DNA from: Candidatus Moduliflexus flocculans
GTDB taxonomy: Bacteria > Moduliflexota > Moduliflexia > Moduliflexales > Moduliflexaceae
DNA: 64,000 nt
Reading direction: 5' to 3'
Assembly: GCA_000739515.1 (NCBI GenBank)
Contig: DF820455.1
Coordinates: 1,148,640-1,212,639 of the forward strand
Shown: positions 1 through 8,536 of the stretch, in pieces
Layout of the letters: each line of letters begins with the position of its first letter
How positions within the stretch are numbered: the first letter of the stretch is position 1
Notes under the pieces: generated by a model
Told to the model about the DNA's origin: nothing
Seen by the model: only the letters and a program-made list of their open reading frames with translations
Databases searched by the model: none
Translations under genes and position numbers: made by a program

Positions 1-5
1 TGGCC

Positions 6-23
6 GTCAAAGCAAGCTTTGAC
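6..23. repeat. Short palindrome at window edge
   Basis: An 8-bp-stem hairpin (GTCAAAGC / GCTTTGAC, loop AA) followed by CACTCC. It looks like the 3' half of the AGGAGTG...CACTCCT palindrome family seen whole at 36730-36759 and 51844-51873. Only part of the element is in the window. Confidence 0.55.
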
Positions 24-55
24 ACTCCAGCGTTTCAGTCAAAGAGTTCTATTTT

Positions 56-1183
56 ATGCCACAAATCAAAGATAGCGCTAAAACCACGCTTGCCGACCAT
101 TCGATTTCGCTTCAGGTGGCGCAGCAGAATTTCAAAACGCTGAATTCCGCCGATGCTCGCGCCCATCTGACAATGTTAGGCCAGATGCTTCGATTAGCAT
201 TTCAGGCAATTACAAAAAAATTGCCCAAAGATGGCGGCAATAATATTGATTACCTCAATTATTTGAAAAAAATCATCGCGACGATAGAAGTGGTGGTCAC
301 AAAACATCAGCTTGAAGCCGCAAAACCGAATAGCGATGTGCAACTTTCCTGCACGATTGATCCGACGGATTCAGGCTTTCCTATTGTGGTACGGGATTTT
401 ACGTTTTTAAAAAGCGACCAACAGCAAGCCACTGAACAATTGCGCCATCTGCCGGATGATCAAAAATTGGTCGAAGACGCCCTCTATTTAATCTTTCGCG
501 GCTTGTTCCCCAAAGACGTGGTCCAGCAAAAACTTGCGCGAAATTATTATAGCACCTTATTGCGTTTAGAATTGCCCCAGACCTTGCAGATTCACCCATA
601 CACGCATATCAAACAGGACGACACAATGAATTATTGCACGGTATCGTTCGAGCGGCTCGATGAGCATCATAATTTGCCCCGTTTTTACACGCTTTATCTG
701 CGCATCCCTTCCAAATCGTATTTGCGGGAAGAATGGCAAGTTGAATTAGAAGACGCCATCAGAACCGGCATTTCGACGGTGAGCAATTTGGAATTGACGA
801 CGCTGGCGGAAAAAATTGAGGCGATTTTCGGCGTGCAGTTGGAATATATCGAGCGTTTTGATGTCGGCCCGTTTTACAGCAAATATACGGAAAATGGCAC
901 AGCGGTCAAATCGCTTATCGAAGCGGATGACGATTGCATCATGATGTTCAGCAAAGCGTCGGTCGTGCGTATGGGCGAAGAATCGCATACCAGCCTGAAA
1001 GAGAGGTTTCTCGGCTGGCGCACCGGTGACGAATCGGTTGGCGAGTTCAGTCCCGCCATCAACTCGCCACAATATATTTTGATGCCGCACCGCCTGATTC
1101 AAAAAGTGCATAATCTCAACATCACATTGAAAGATCACACCAAAATGTTTGGCGTGACGAGCAAGGGAGAGATTTATGAATGA
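56..1183 (+). CDS. Hypothetical protein, first gene of an AAA+ ATPase operon
   Basis: A 375-residue protein that I do not recognise. It has no signal peptide and no membrane segment, so it is probably cytoplasmic. The N-terminal 90 residues look helical, and the rest is a mixed alpha/beta fold with no obvious catalytic motif. The ATG at 56 has only a weak upstream purine stretch (AAAGAG). Its last codons overlap the start of the AAA+ ATPase gene by 8 nt, which implies translational coupling and a shared complex or pathway. It may be an adaptor for that ATPase. This is inference from the overlap only. Confidence 0.6.
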   Translation: MPQIKDSAKTTLADHSISLQVAQQNFKTLNSADARAHLTMLGQMLRLAFQAITKKLPKDGGNNIDYLNYLKKIIATIEVVVTKHQLEAAKPNSDVQLSCTIDPTDSGFPIVVRDFTFLKSDQQQATEQLRHLPDDQKLVEDALYLIFRGLFPKDVVQQKLARNYYSTLLRLELPQTLQIHPYTHIKQDDTMNYCTVSFERLDEHHNLPRFYTLYLRIPSKSYLREEWQVELEDAIRTGISTVSNLELTTLAEKIEAIFGVQLEYIERFDVGPFYSKYTENGTAVKSLIEADDDCIMMFSKASVVRMGEESHTSLKERFLGWRTGDESVGEFSPAINSPQYILMPHRLIQKVHNLNITLKDHTKMFGVTSKGEIYE

Positions 1184-3134
1184 ACAGAACAATCCCGTTG
1201 ACATCGGTAAAGATCAGCTTGCAAAGTTCAAACGCTCGATAGAAGAAATTTTGACAACATTTCGTTTCGGCGGCAAACAATATTCCCTGCCGGATTTGCT
1301 CCTGAAGCTTGATCCGGAAGAAGAGTACGTCATGAGCAATTTGGAGCGCGACACCTATTTGGCTGTCCGCGAAGGAATGCAGTTGTTTTCTGCCGTGACT
1401 GATTTGCTGGCGGAAAAAGTCGGCCTGAAACAACTCCTGATTGCCACGCCGAGTTCGGATTTGTCCGCCAATCAGGAATTGAATCGGTTGCGCGGCTTTT
1501 GCCATAATTACGCCACCTATGCCGCGTCGTTGTTTCTCACGCAAAAAATGGACGCGATCATCCGTTCCGAAGGTGTGGAAGCCTCGGAGAAAAAGCCGGA
1601 TGCCTCCGATATGCCGTTGTCGCTCGATTCCTCACAACCTGAAAAATCGGTGATTCGCCGGTTGCTCGCACCGGTGTTCGCCTATTTAGTCAAACAGATG
1701 GAGACGGGCAAAGAATTCGAATCGTCGCTCGTGTTCGCGGTCTGCGTCAAAGATATTTTCGATAAATACGCCCAACTCGCGTTGCAAGCCAAAGATGCGC
1801 ATCCCGAACTCGACCGTCATCTGCAAGGCTACCAGTTCCGCATTCTTGACGAATTTCTCGTGCTGGAAGCCTATGAAAACAAAAGCATTTCCGCCGCGCC
1901 AGTTGCCGCGCAAGCGCTTACGTTTACGCCGATTCGCCCGCAGGAGATCGTCGGCAACCGCAACGCCAAGCGTAAAATTGTCCGCTACGTCCAGCGCCTC
2001 GCGCTTTACGATCCGATCAAGCAGATGAACCCGATTCTCGAACTCGGCGGCCTCGCGTGGACGAGCCTCTATGACGGGCTGCCCGGCACGGGCAAGTCGT
2101 CGCTGTTTCGATTGGCGATGACGCAATTGAAAGAACTAAGCGATCAAATCGGCTTCAAATTCGCGATTTTCACGGTGGATCAATCCATCAAAGACGAATA
2201 TTACGGCAAAACCGGCAAAATCCTGTTGCAACGCCTGTCCGTGACGCAGAATCCGGCGCTCGTCAGTCTCGGTATTCTGGATGATATTGATTTGCTCACG
2301 TCGTCCCGCGATGACGCGCAAGGCGCGGATAACGACATTAACAATATTTTGATGCAATACCTCGACGGCGCGTTCACGGTGCGGCGCGGCAACGTCATCA
2401 ATTTTGCGGCTTCGAATAAGCCGACCGGCCTCGATGATGCGCTGCGCAACCGCTTCAACGACCGTCTGCTGGTTGACGGCCCAAGCACGGCGGAAGATTT
2501 CGCCGATATTTCCCTGATCCTCGCGGGCAAAATGTTCGAAAAAAATCTGATCAAGATCGAAAAAGGTTACGAGCCGTTCGCCACGCAGTTTTCGCCGGAA
2601 AGTCTTGAGAAAGAGGATGTGGCGGCGTACATGGCGGACGAGTTCAGCAAATACAAAAACGCGACACTGCTTGATTTCGGCAAATTTGTCGCAGACTTGA
2701 AAGCGAAAAATCCAAAAATCACCGGGCGTTCGTCTCGCGCCATTATCGAGGCGATCAAAGAACGGAGCGCCGATTTCGACCTGCCGCAAGAATGGTTCGC
2801 AAATCGGGCGATCTTTTTCGACCAGCCGTATGAAAAAAAGATCAGCCTGCTGACCGAACTCTATCAGCCGATTACGCCGGATATTCTCTTTCAGGAAGCG
2901 CAGCGCTATTTCGATTCCGAAGCCCGCTTCGCCAACACCGAGGCCGAAGGGCATGTCACGCGCGGTTACAATAACCTGATGTGGGACGTACAGGCGCAAA
3001 TCCGGTATTATCAGGAGCAAGTCGCGAACGGCGAACGCGCCGACCTCGGAAAATTGGATATGCTCAAAGCCATGTCGCGTCAGTTGGTTCAGCAGCATGA
3101 AGCGACGATCCGCAAGGCGCTTGGCGTGGCGTGA
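1176..3134 (+). CDS. AAA+ ATPase, 652 residues
   Basis: The N-terminal ~250 residues form a helical region of unknown family. The AAA+ core follows: Walker A GLPGTGKS at 301-308, Walker B ILDDID at about 367-372, a sensor-1-like AASNKP stretch and an arginine-finger-like NRFND shortly after. The C-terminal ~200 residues are again helical. No protease or helicase domain is present, so it is probably a remodelling or MoxR/CDC48-style ATPase acting on a partner. The ATG at 1176 has a good ribosome site (AGGGAGAG) and overlaps the preceding gene by 8 nt. The neighbouring 375-, 450-, 289- and 619-residue proteins are probable partners. The exact AAA+ clade cannot be assigned by eye. Confidence 0.8.
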   Translation: MNEQNNPVDIGKDQLAKFKRSIEEILTTFRFGGKQYSLPDLLLKLDPEEEYVMSNLERDTYLAVREGMQLFSAVTDLLAEKVGLKQLLIATPSSDLSANQELNRLRGFCHNYATYAASLFLTQKMDAIIRSEGVEASEKKPDASDMPLSLDSSQPEKSVIRRLLAPVFAYLVKQMETGKEFESSLVFAVCVKDIFDKYAQLALQAKDAHPELDRHLQGYQFRILDEFLVLEAYENKSISAAPVAAQALTFTPIRPQEIVGNRNAKRKIVRYVQRLALYDPIKQMNPILELGGLAWTSLYDGLPGTGKSSLFRLAMTQLKELSDQIGFKFAIFTVDQSIKDEYYGKTGKILLQRLSVTQNPALVSLGILDDIDLLTSSRDDAQGADNDINNILMQYLDGAFTVRRGNVINFAASNKPTGLDDALRNRFNDRLLVDGPSTAEDFADISLILAGKMFEKNLIKIEKGYEPFATQFSPESLEKEDVAAYMADEFSKYKNATLLDFGKFVADLKAKNPKITGRSSRAIIEAIKERSADFDLPQEWFANRAIFFDQPYEKKISLLTELYQPITPDILFQEAQRYFDSEARFANTEAEGHVTRGYNNLMWDVQAQIRYYQEQVANGERADLGKLDMLKAMSRQLVQQHEATIRKALGVA

Positions 3135-3142
3135 TGAATATA

Positions 3143-3173
3143 GTTGTCAGACACTTTTGAAGTGTCTGACAAC
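3143..3173. repeat. 31-nt perfect palindrome (GTTGTCAGACACTT family)
   Basis: Arms GTTGTCAGACACTT / AAGTGTCTGACAAC around TTG, 9 nt after the ATPase stop codon. A second 31-nt copy with diverged arms is at 45253-45283. It could act as a transcription terminator or mRNA stabiliser, but there is no T tract, so a mobile palindromic repeat is more likely. Confidence 0.75.
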
Positions 3174-3185
3174 TTCCATAAGACG

Positions 3186-3287
3186 GTTTATTCCGAGCCG
3201 AACGAAGGCCGTATCTTTCACAGCGGCGAAATTGTCCATCCGGCGCTGAATATTCGTATTCCAGTCGAAGCGATTTTTCGGGCGTAA
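3186..3287 (+). pseudogene. Possible C-terminal remnant of a Uma2-type nuclease
   Basis: One frame reads 33 sense codons and then TAA. The peptide contains SEPNEGRIFHSGEIV and ends IRIPVEAIFRA. This resembles the end of Uma2-family (PD-(D/E)XK) proteins, where a GE-x-V turn is followed by a final IPV-x-x-IF strand. There is no start codon or catalytic core upstream; the 31-nt palindrome lies there instead. I read it as a fragment left by deletion. The match is from memory of the family and is tentative. Confidence 0.35.
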
Positions 3288-3332
3288 AGAAGCAGTTTCG
3301 TCATATCCTTTCTTACATCAATCCTTGTAGTA

Positions 3333-3391
3333 TTCTGTCAAGGTTTGCCTGACGAGTTCGTACCGAGGACGTCAAGCATACCTTGACAGAA
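3333..3391. repeat. Inverted repeat with 12-bp perfect arms
   Basis: Arms TTCTGTCAAGGT (3333-3344) and ACCTTGACAGAA (3380-3391) enclose a 35-nt interior with a further TGAC/GTCA pairing. It ends 34 nt before the next start codon, so it would be in the leader of the 3426 gene. It is a mobile palindrome or a structured leader; the sequence alone does not decide. Confidence 0.6.
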
Positions 3392-3425
3392 CAGTAGTTT
3401 ATTCGCAGAACGGAGAGCATGACCT

Positions 3426-4778
3426 ATGTTAGAAGCAGTCAGTCGAAACGGGATGATGATTGAAAAACTGTTTGTCGTCTCCGGCGATTTAGTCGAGAAT
3501 TACAATCGTGTTCTTGAACAAGTCATCAGTAAGCGGACGCAGACGCAGAGCTTTCATATTGATAAACGCGGCGAGTCGCCGGAGTTGGAAAAAGAATTCG
3601 GTGAGAATTACCTGCAATCCGGACCCTCGCATCGCTATTGCCTGATTGTGTCGCCGGAGCAGAGTGACGCCGACCTGATTCACAAGGAATTTTCGTTCGA
3701 TGACGACATTCTGAATGACATCTATAAAAATTTTCTTTCCGGCATCAGCCTCGCGACCCGCGTGGATGGCTTGTTCGGCGAACTTGACGACCATGTCAAC
3801 GCCTACGAAACGTTTGAGGACTTGCTGCAAATCACTCATGTTCATCTTGAATTGCACACGCCGTCCAAATTTCTCAGCACGGCGCGAACGCTGTTGGAAT
3901 ATGCCGAACAACTGAAGAAACAGCCGAATTTATTGCTGGAAAACGATAGCGAGCATCTCCGCAAAATGCTGAAACTCGTCGGCGAAGTCGGCGACGTGCG
4001 CGGCTACGATTTGCGGCCGATTGAGGCAACCAAAGAGCTTGACACCTTCTATTCTCGCTTATTCGGCGGCGTCGCGGTCTTTCGCAATGCCGAAAACCGC
4101 AGCCCGCTGCCGGCGAAACAGGTAGATCAAGAGCATCTTCTGTACGATTTGTCCGGCGATGCGCTGACGATTGTTCCGCCTGAATTGCCGCCGATGCCGG
4201 ACACGAAAAGCGGCAAGAAACCCGCGCCATCCAAAACCGTCGTGCTGTATCGCGAAAAAGAGTATCATCCTGAAGACGGCCCATTAGTCCAGTTCATTTC
4301 GTTTCAAGAGAAATTACGCATCATTGAATTTCTGCGAAAATACTGGTATGCCGATTTTTCCGTTGATCTGTTAGAGCCAGCCTTGATCCGAATCGAAGAT
4401 GAAACGATGTTGAGCAAAGGCCACGATGTCACGCAGATGACCCCGCAGCAGCGAGCGCAAGCATTGTATCAATATCGGGAAACGATGCTGCCAGCGTGGT
4501 ATGAACTCAACGATGTGAAGCGCAAGCTTACCAAAGGTCACGAGCTTGCGACCGTGGTTGCAGCCTGTTCGCCGGAAACGCAAAGTATGCTGCTGACCTC
4601 CGCCACGCAAGATGACAACGCGACCGACGTGGTGGAATACGTGATCACGCGCCTCGATGAGTTCCGGCACGAAAAAATGTTTTTGCATAATCGCCGTCAT
4701 CTTGAGCGCCAGTATCCGCTGTTTGACGCGAATAAACAGAAATATATCGTGCAGGTCTTGAGCCGCATGAAAAAGTGA
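3426..4778 (+). CDS. Hypothetical protein, 450 residues
   Basis: I do not recognise this family. It is soluble, with no signal peptide or membrane segment. Charged helical stretches dominate, with a Pro/Lys-rich linker around residues 255-275 (PPELPPMPDTKSGKKPAP) separating two halves. GGAG lies 13 nt before the ATG, which is a loose spacing. It sits 291 nt after the AAA+ ATPase on the same strand and only 4 nt before the DUF2442 gene. Operon membership with the latter is firm, but with the former it depends on read-through of the repeat-filled gap. Confidence 0.6.
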   Translation: MLEAVSRNGMMIEKLFVVSGDLVENYNRVLEQVISKRTQTQSFHIDKRGESPELEKEFGENYLQSGPSHRYCLIVSPEQSDADLIHKEFSFDDDILNDIYKNFLSGISLATRVDGLFGELDDHVNAYETFEDLLQITHVHLELHTPSKFLSTARTLLEYAEQLKKQPNLLLENDSEHLRKMLKLVGEVGDVRGYDLRPIEATKELDTFYSRLFGGVAVFRNAENRSPLPAKQVDQEHLLYDLSGDALTIVPPELPPMPDTKSGKKPAPSKTVVLYREKEYHPEDGPLVQFISFQEKLRIIEFLRKYWYADFSVDLLEPALIRIEDETMLSKGHDVTQMTPQQRAQALYQYRETMLPAWYELNDVKRKLTKGHELATVVAACSPETQSMLLTSATQDDNATDVVEYVITRLDEFRHEKMFLHNRRHLERQYPLFDANKQKYIVQVLSRMKK

Positions 4779-4782
4779 TAAT

Positions 4783-5049
4783 ATGAATTCTTTTAACATC
4801 GAAGCTAACGCGTCGAAGGGCTGGTGCGATACCGATAATTTATGTGTTGCGCGGTATGACGAACGCCAATTATTCGTGCCATTAGCGTATTTTCCTCGGT
4901 TGCTCAACGCGACATCGCCGCAATGCAGCCATTATGAATTGAGCGGCGGCGGAACTGGCATTCATTGGGACGAAATTGATAAAGACCTGAACGTTCCGGG
5001 CTTGCTGATGGGCAACTGCGACATCACGAATTATCAGAATCTTGTGTAA
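4783..5049 (+). CDS. DUF2442 family protein
   Basis: An 88-residue protein matching DUF2442. It has a strand pair with LCVARYDERQLFVPLAYFPRL (an aromatic then PL-x-x-FPRL), the G-x-GIHW-x-x-I/LD element (GTGIHWDEID), and the closing L-x-VPGLL-x-G. Family members are about 80-90 residues, so this one is full length. DUF2442 proteins usually sit beside DUF4160 partners in small toxin-antitoxin-like pairs; here the gene is instead wedged into an operon, 4 nt after the 450-residue protein. Its biochemical role is unknown. Confidence 0.85.
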   Translation: MNSFNIEANASKGWCDTDNLCVARYDERQLFVPLAYFPRLLNATSPQCSHYELSGGGTGIHWDEIDKDLNVPGLLMGNCDITNYQNLV

Positions 5050-5143
5050 TAGAACTCTGATTAGACTGATCTGGCTGATTTTTACTGATCTTTCTTTATC
5101 ATCAGTGTAAATCAGTCATACCAGTTCCAAGCAGTGTTCTATT
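5048..5143. repeat. Element with ~12-bp terminal inverted repeats (AATAGAAC)
   Basis: AATAGAACTCTG (5048-5059) is mirrored by CAGTGTTCTATT (5132-5143), 11 of 12 positions. The interior is built of repeated CTGAT / ATCAG words. It fills the whole gap between the DUF2442 gene and the next gene, overlapping the former's stop and ending 7 nt before the next ATG. A half-copy (TAGAACACTGATTGG...) lies at 36685-36728. Confidence 0.65.
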
Positions 5144-5150
5144 CTTTCTC

Positions 5151-6020
5151 ATGTCTCTCGAAACCATCTTGACAGATGCGCTTGCTCATGCTGGGGCAGG
5201 CGTCGCGTTGGCGTTCGCGGATTACCTCTCGTCGCAGTTGACGAATCCGAAAGCGGCGCGATTGCAACGCAAACAGACGTGTTTGCAATCCATTGAGATT
5301 ATTCTGGATTCGGAAACGAACGCCGCGCAAGCCGACGCGACGGGCGACCGTCGCGTCGTACCGAAGGATTCGGTCGAATACGCTGAACATATTGCCCGCG
5401 TGCAATCCTATCTGCGCTCGTCCGGCCTTGTGAAACTGCAAGCGCCGCTGATGCAGCGCATCAAAGACGGCGTGTTGGGCGTGGTGCGCGACGAAAAAAT
5501 CAATAATCTCTCGAATACGCAGAAACTCGGCGTGGCGGCGGTCGCGGAAATTGCCTACGAATTCGTCTTCGGCTTTTATCATGCGACGCAGGTCTTAAAA
5601 CAAAGCCCGGCGTCGGCAATCGCGGCGAATTTGTATCAAATTCCAGCCTTCTGGATCGGCTTATTGATCGGCAGTGGGCTGAAAAAATTCGTCAACCTGA
5701 TCATTACGCCGCAAGAAGAAAAGCAGTGCGACCGTTTGATTCGGCAGTTGTTGAATGACACCGACATCGTCAAATTGATTGTGGCATATCAGCCGCCGGA
5801 AGCGCTGAAATCAGGCTTGGCGGAGCGCGGCCTGAGCGTGTCGGCGGCGCAACTGACGCGCGTCGGGCAGGGTGCGTTCGCGCATCTTAAGCAGATCGCC
5901 GACAGCGCGAAAGGCGCGGCGGACAATGTGTTGCATTTTCAGGAAAAACAGGCGGAAAAAGAGCGTCAGGCGCAGGAAGATCGCCGCAAACGCTTCGATG
6001 ATTTAACCAAAGGCCGCTGA
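5151..6020 (+). CDS. Hypothetical protein with a hydrophobic hairpin and charged C-terminal tail
   Basis: A 289-residue protein that I do not recognise. The N-terminal 30 residues are an Ala-rich, moderately hydrophobic helix. A clearer hydrophobic segment (IPAFWIGLLIGSGL and the following residues) lies at about 164-185. The last 40 residues are a charged, Gln/Glu/Arg-rich helix likely to form a coiled coil. It may associate with a membrane through the central segment. It follows the AATAGAAC element and precedes the 619-residue membrane protein on the same strand, so it is plausibly part of the same ATPase-associated operon. Confidence 0.55.
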   Translation: MSLETILTDALAHAGAGVALAFADYLSSQLTNPKAARLQRKQTCLQSIEIILDSETNAAQADATGDRRVVPKDSVEYAEHIARVQSYLRSSGLVKLQAPLMQRIKDGVLGVVRDEKINNLSNTQKLGVAAVAEIAYEFVFGFYHATQVLKQSPASAIAANLYQIPAFWIGLLIGSGLKKFVNLIITPQEEKQCDRLIRQLLNDTDIVKLIVAYQPPEALKSGLAERGLSVSAAQLTRVGQGAFAHLKQIADSAKGAADNVLHFQEKQAEKERQAQEDRRKRFDDLTKGR

Positions 6021-6030
6021 CGGAACGAGA

Positions 6031-6063
6031 AGACCTCACAGGTTTTCAAAACCTGTGAGGTCT
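6031..6063. repeat. 33-nt palindrome, copy 1 (AGACCTCACAGG family)
   Basis: Perfect 16-bp arms AGACCTCACAGGTTTT / AAAACCTGTGAGGTCT around one C. Other full-length copies are at 8164, 20754, 27943, 33806 and 39390. It sits 16 nt before the ATG of the next gene, so the mRNA leader carries a strong hairpin. Confidence 0.9.
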
Positions 6064-6078
6064 GACGAAGAAAACACC

Positions 6079-7914
6079 ATGCCACAAGAACAGGACGATT
6101 TGTTGAAACGCCTGCAACAGAAGCACCTTTCATCATCAACGCCGACGGCGAAACGGCGCAGCAGGCTCGCCGAACTCGCCATCAAGATCGCGGACGCCAT
6201 CGGCGCGTTTCTCGGACGCCATACCAAATTAGTGATGATTGTGCTGGCCATTTTGATGGCGCTGCTGGTCGGCGTCTTTTTTCTGGCCAAAGATTTTCTG
6301 ACGAAACGCCAGAATTTCCCGGAACGCAACGTGCTGTATCGCGCCACGAATACGGTGTATATTTCCGGCGGTTCTGAGATGAAAGGCACGAAAAGCACCG
6401 ATCAGCTATCCGAAGCGCAAATCTACGAAGGCGGATTGGAAAGCAAAGTAGGGACGTATCTTTTCACGACGACTCGCGAGATGCGTGACGACATCGAATA
6501 TTTCAACATGGATAACTCGCAGAAGATTCGGATCGCCTCGGCCACGCGCAAGCCGGAAATCGTGCAGGCGGGGCTGCGCCTCGGCGGCAGCCTGAATTTC
6601 AAAGAGCAATTCGCTCAAATTACGACTGAGCCGCAGAAAAAAACGCCGCAATCATACCGCGTGTATAAATTCATCCCGGAACGCGGCTCAAAAGAGGTCG
6701 AAGCGACGATCATCGAACACGCCGACGGCACAACGATTCTGGAAAACCGGATGATCGAACTGCGAGAATTTGTCCTGGGCTGGTTCTGGGGCAAAGAGTT
6801 TCGGCGCGGCACGCAGCTTGAGCAATTCGTCCATTCGCCACAGACGCAGCCGCAGATTCGGCAATTCGAAGAGACAATCAAAACGTTGGACAGCCCGCAA
6901 ACGATTGGCCTTGCCGCCCGCGAACGCGCGATTCGCGAGGCGATGGATTTGGCGCAAACCATCGAGGCCACGCCGATTTACATCACTTATGAAGATGGCA
7001 TTTTTGATCTGCTGCCGCAGGAAAGCACGATCTATTTCGCGCATAAACCCGGCGCATTCGAACGCCTGAAAGACGGCCTGCTCGGAACGAGCGAGCATAT
7101 CCGGCTGCGTGTCAACGTCAAATTCGACCTGTTTCCAGGCAATTATCCTGGGCTGAACGCCATTCATTTCGGCAAAGATAACAATCAAGTGTATCCATTT
7201 GCCAAATACAACAACGGCGGGTACGTTATCACTGACAAATACGGGAAACTCGCGGAAATTACGATTCAGGATTTCTGGCTCTTGTACGGACAGGATGTGC
7301 TGTATTCCTATTATTTCGACCTGAACGGCGACGGCAAACTTGATAAGCAGATGGAATTGATCGGCACGGTCTTATGCCGCACGACGCACGACGACCGCGT
7401 TGAATTGCAAAAAATTGTCGGCGAAGGCCGCCCGAAAACCGACGTGACCTTTACCAGCCATTATTCGTTCATGTCGCCAACGCCGAATTTAGAACGCGGC
7501 AAGCAATTGTTCGAGATTTGCGGCCAGCTTGAAAGCATGCTGCCGGATCAGGTGAATCGCGGCTTCGGCAAACATTCGTTGCTCGGCTTCATCAATCAGC
7601 AGCGCAGCGACATCATCTTGTTTCACAATTTAACGATTGAAAACATGAGCCGCGCCCTGACGCAAGAATCCACATTGGTCGCCAAATACGACATCGTGAA
7701 CCTGCTGATTGCTGGCCGTCGTCCGTATGCCGAAGAGGTCGCGAAGGCGTTCGGCCTCGCGGAACAATTCGCCGAGCGTTTTCAGGCGTCGGAACTCCTG
7801 CAAGAGCGGCGCGATTGGAGCGGCCTCATCAGCCTGACACTGTTGATCGCGACATTCGTTATCGGCTTCGTGATGCTGAAACCTCGGAAACCAGTCATTT
7901 CGAAAGCAGCATAG
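6079..7914 (+). CDS. Membrane protein with N- and C-terminal transmembrane helices
   Basis: A 611-residue protein when started at the ATG at 6079. An in-frame GTG at 6055 lies inside the 33-nt palindrome and is rejected as the start. One transmembrane helix is near residues 52-75 (LVMIVLAILMALLVGVFFLA) and one near the end (SLTLLIATFVIGFVMLKP), so about 510 residues face one side of the membrane, most likely the periplasm. A calcium-loop-like DLNGDGKLD lies about two thirds along. I do not recognise the family. Together with the 289-residue protein it suggests that the upstream AAA+ ATPase system acts at the membrane. Confidence 0.65.
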   Translation: MPQEQDDLLKRLQQKHLSSSTPTAKRRSRLAELAIKIADAIGAFLGRHTKLVMIVLAILMALLVGVFFLAKDFLTKRQNFPERNVLYRATNTVYISGGSEMKGTKSTDQLSEAQIYEGGLESKVGTYLFTTTREMRDDIEYFNMDNSQKIRIASATRKPEIVQAGLRLGGSLNFKEQFAQITTEPQKKTPQSYRVYKFIPERGSKEVEATIIEHADGTTILENRMIELREFVLGWFWGKEFRRGTQLEQFVHSPQTQPQIRQFEETIKTLDSPQTIGLAARERAIREAMDLAQTIEATPIYITYEDGIFDLLPQESTIYFAHKPGAFERLKDGLLGTSEHIRLRVNVKFDLFPGNYPGLNAIHFGKDNNQVYPFAKYNNGGYVITDKYGKLAEITIQDFWLLYGQDVLYSYYFDLNGDGKLDKQMELIGTVLCRTTHDDRVELQKIVGEGRPKTDVTFTSHYSFMSPTPNLERGKQLFEICGQLESMLPDQVNRGFGKHSLLGFINQQRSDIILFHNLTIENMSRALTQESTLVAKYDIVNLLIAGRRPYAEEVAKAFGLAEQFAERFQASELLQERRDWSGLISLTLLIATFVIGFVMLKPRKPVISKAA

Positions 7915-7918
7915 CCTT

Positions 7919-8134
7919 ATGAACGTCGGCGATTACGTCTTTATCATCAACCCTGCCGATAGTTTTTATGGCGAAAAAGGGGTGATCTGCGCCGTACATC
8001 TTGACTTTTCGCTGCGCGTCACTGGCTACACCGTCCAGAATGCCGCCGGGCGCTGGCGCGACTATCACGCCACCGACGTGCAATATTCTACGCTGACGCA
8101 GACGGCGTTTACGAGTCAGATGCAGTTGTTGTAA
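7919..8134 (+). CDS. Small hypothetical protein, possible SH3/KOW-like barrel
   Basis: A 71-residue protein starting 4 nt after the membrane protein stop, so it is probably co-translated. MNVGDYVFIIN at the start, with alternating hydrophobic residues and a Gly-rich turn (YGEKGVI), suggests a small beta-barrel of SH3/KOW type. This is a fold guess only. It is the last gene of the row; an 89-nt repeat unit begins right after its stop codon. Confidence 0.5.
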   Translation: MNVGDYVFIINPADSFYGEKGVICAVHLDFSLRVTGYTVQNAAGRWRDYHATDVQYSTLTQTAFTSQMQLL

Positions 8135-8223
8135 GTAAAATGTAAAAAATACGTTCGCGGTAAAGACCTCACAGGTCTTGGAGACCTGTGAGGTCTGGGC
8201 TGAAGTTATTTTCTCAACTTTAC
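8135..8223. repeat. 89-nt composite palindromic element, copy A
   Basis: The central 33-nt palindrome (8164-8196) is flanked by outer arms: GTAAAATGTAAAAAATA at the left and TATTTTCTCAACTTTAC at the right. A second 89-nt unit with the same outer arms and core is at 27914-28002. This shows that the mobile unit can be larger than the 33-nt core and has its own terminal inverted repeats, like a tiny MITE. Confidence 0.85.
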
Positions 8224-8274
8224 GAATGACATAAAAAAACCACTACACTGTTCTATAAGTTTTTAAGAGTTTGC

Positions 8275-8324
8275 AGGAGTGTCACATCTTGATGTGACAG
8301 GCGAAATCGAGATTTCGCACTCCT
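8275..8324. repeat. Composite AGGAGTG...CACTCCT element with two hairpins
   Basis: Outer arms AGGAGTG / CACTCCT enclose two hairpins: GTCACATC-TT-GATGTGAC and GCGAAATC-GA-GATTTCGC. The predicted shape is a three-way junction. Related single-hairpin versions lie at 36730 and 51844, and a two-hairpin version at 14417. The rest of 8225-8536 shows no gene; a TTGACA box at 8440-8445 with only a poor -10 match may serve the downstream gene. Confidence 0.7.
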
Positions 8325-8536
8325 AAAAATTACTGAAACGGTGTACTACAACAGATAAAAGAATGTAATGAATTTGTCTCAAGTGAGCAGGCCTTCATTC
8401 TCTTGCCGGCTGATTCTGAAACCTGAGATCGCCTCTTAATTGACAAATCCTCTGATTGCAGTAAATACGGTTTATTTGCATTATTGCAGTAGAAAAGCGT
8501 GACCGCGCATCTCTGCATTAACAAGGAGGTAAACGC

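Noticed and set aside
6055-6078. GTG start extending the 619-residue membrane protein frame upstream
   Set aside because: The extra codons lie inside the 33-nt palindrome and start with GTG; the ATG at 6079 gives the natural start.
8440-8468. TTGACA box as promoter of the nuclease-like gene
   Set aside because: The -35 is perfect but no acceptable -10 lies at 16-18 nt, so it is mentioned only in passing.
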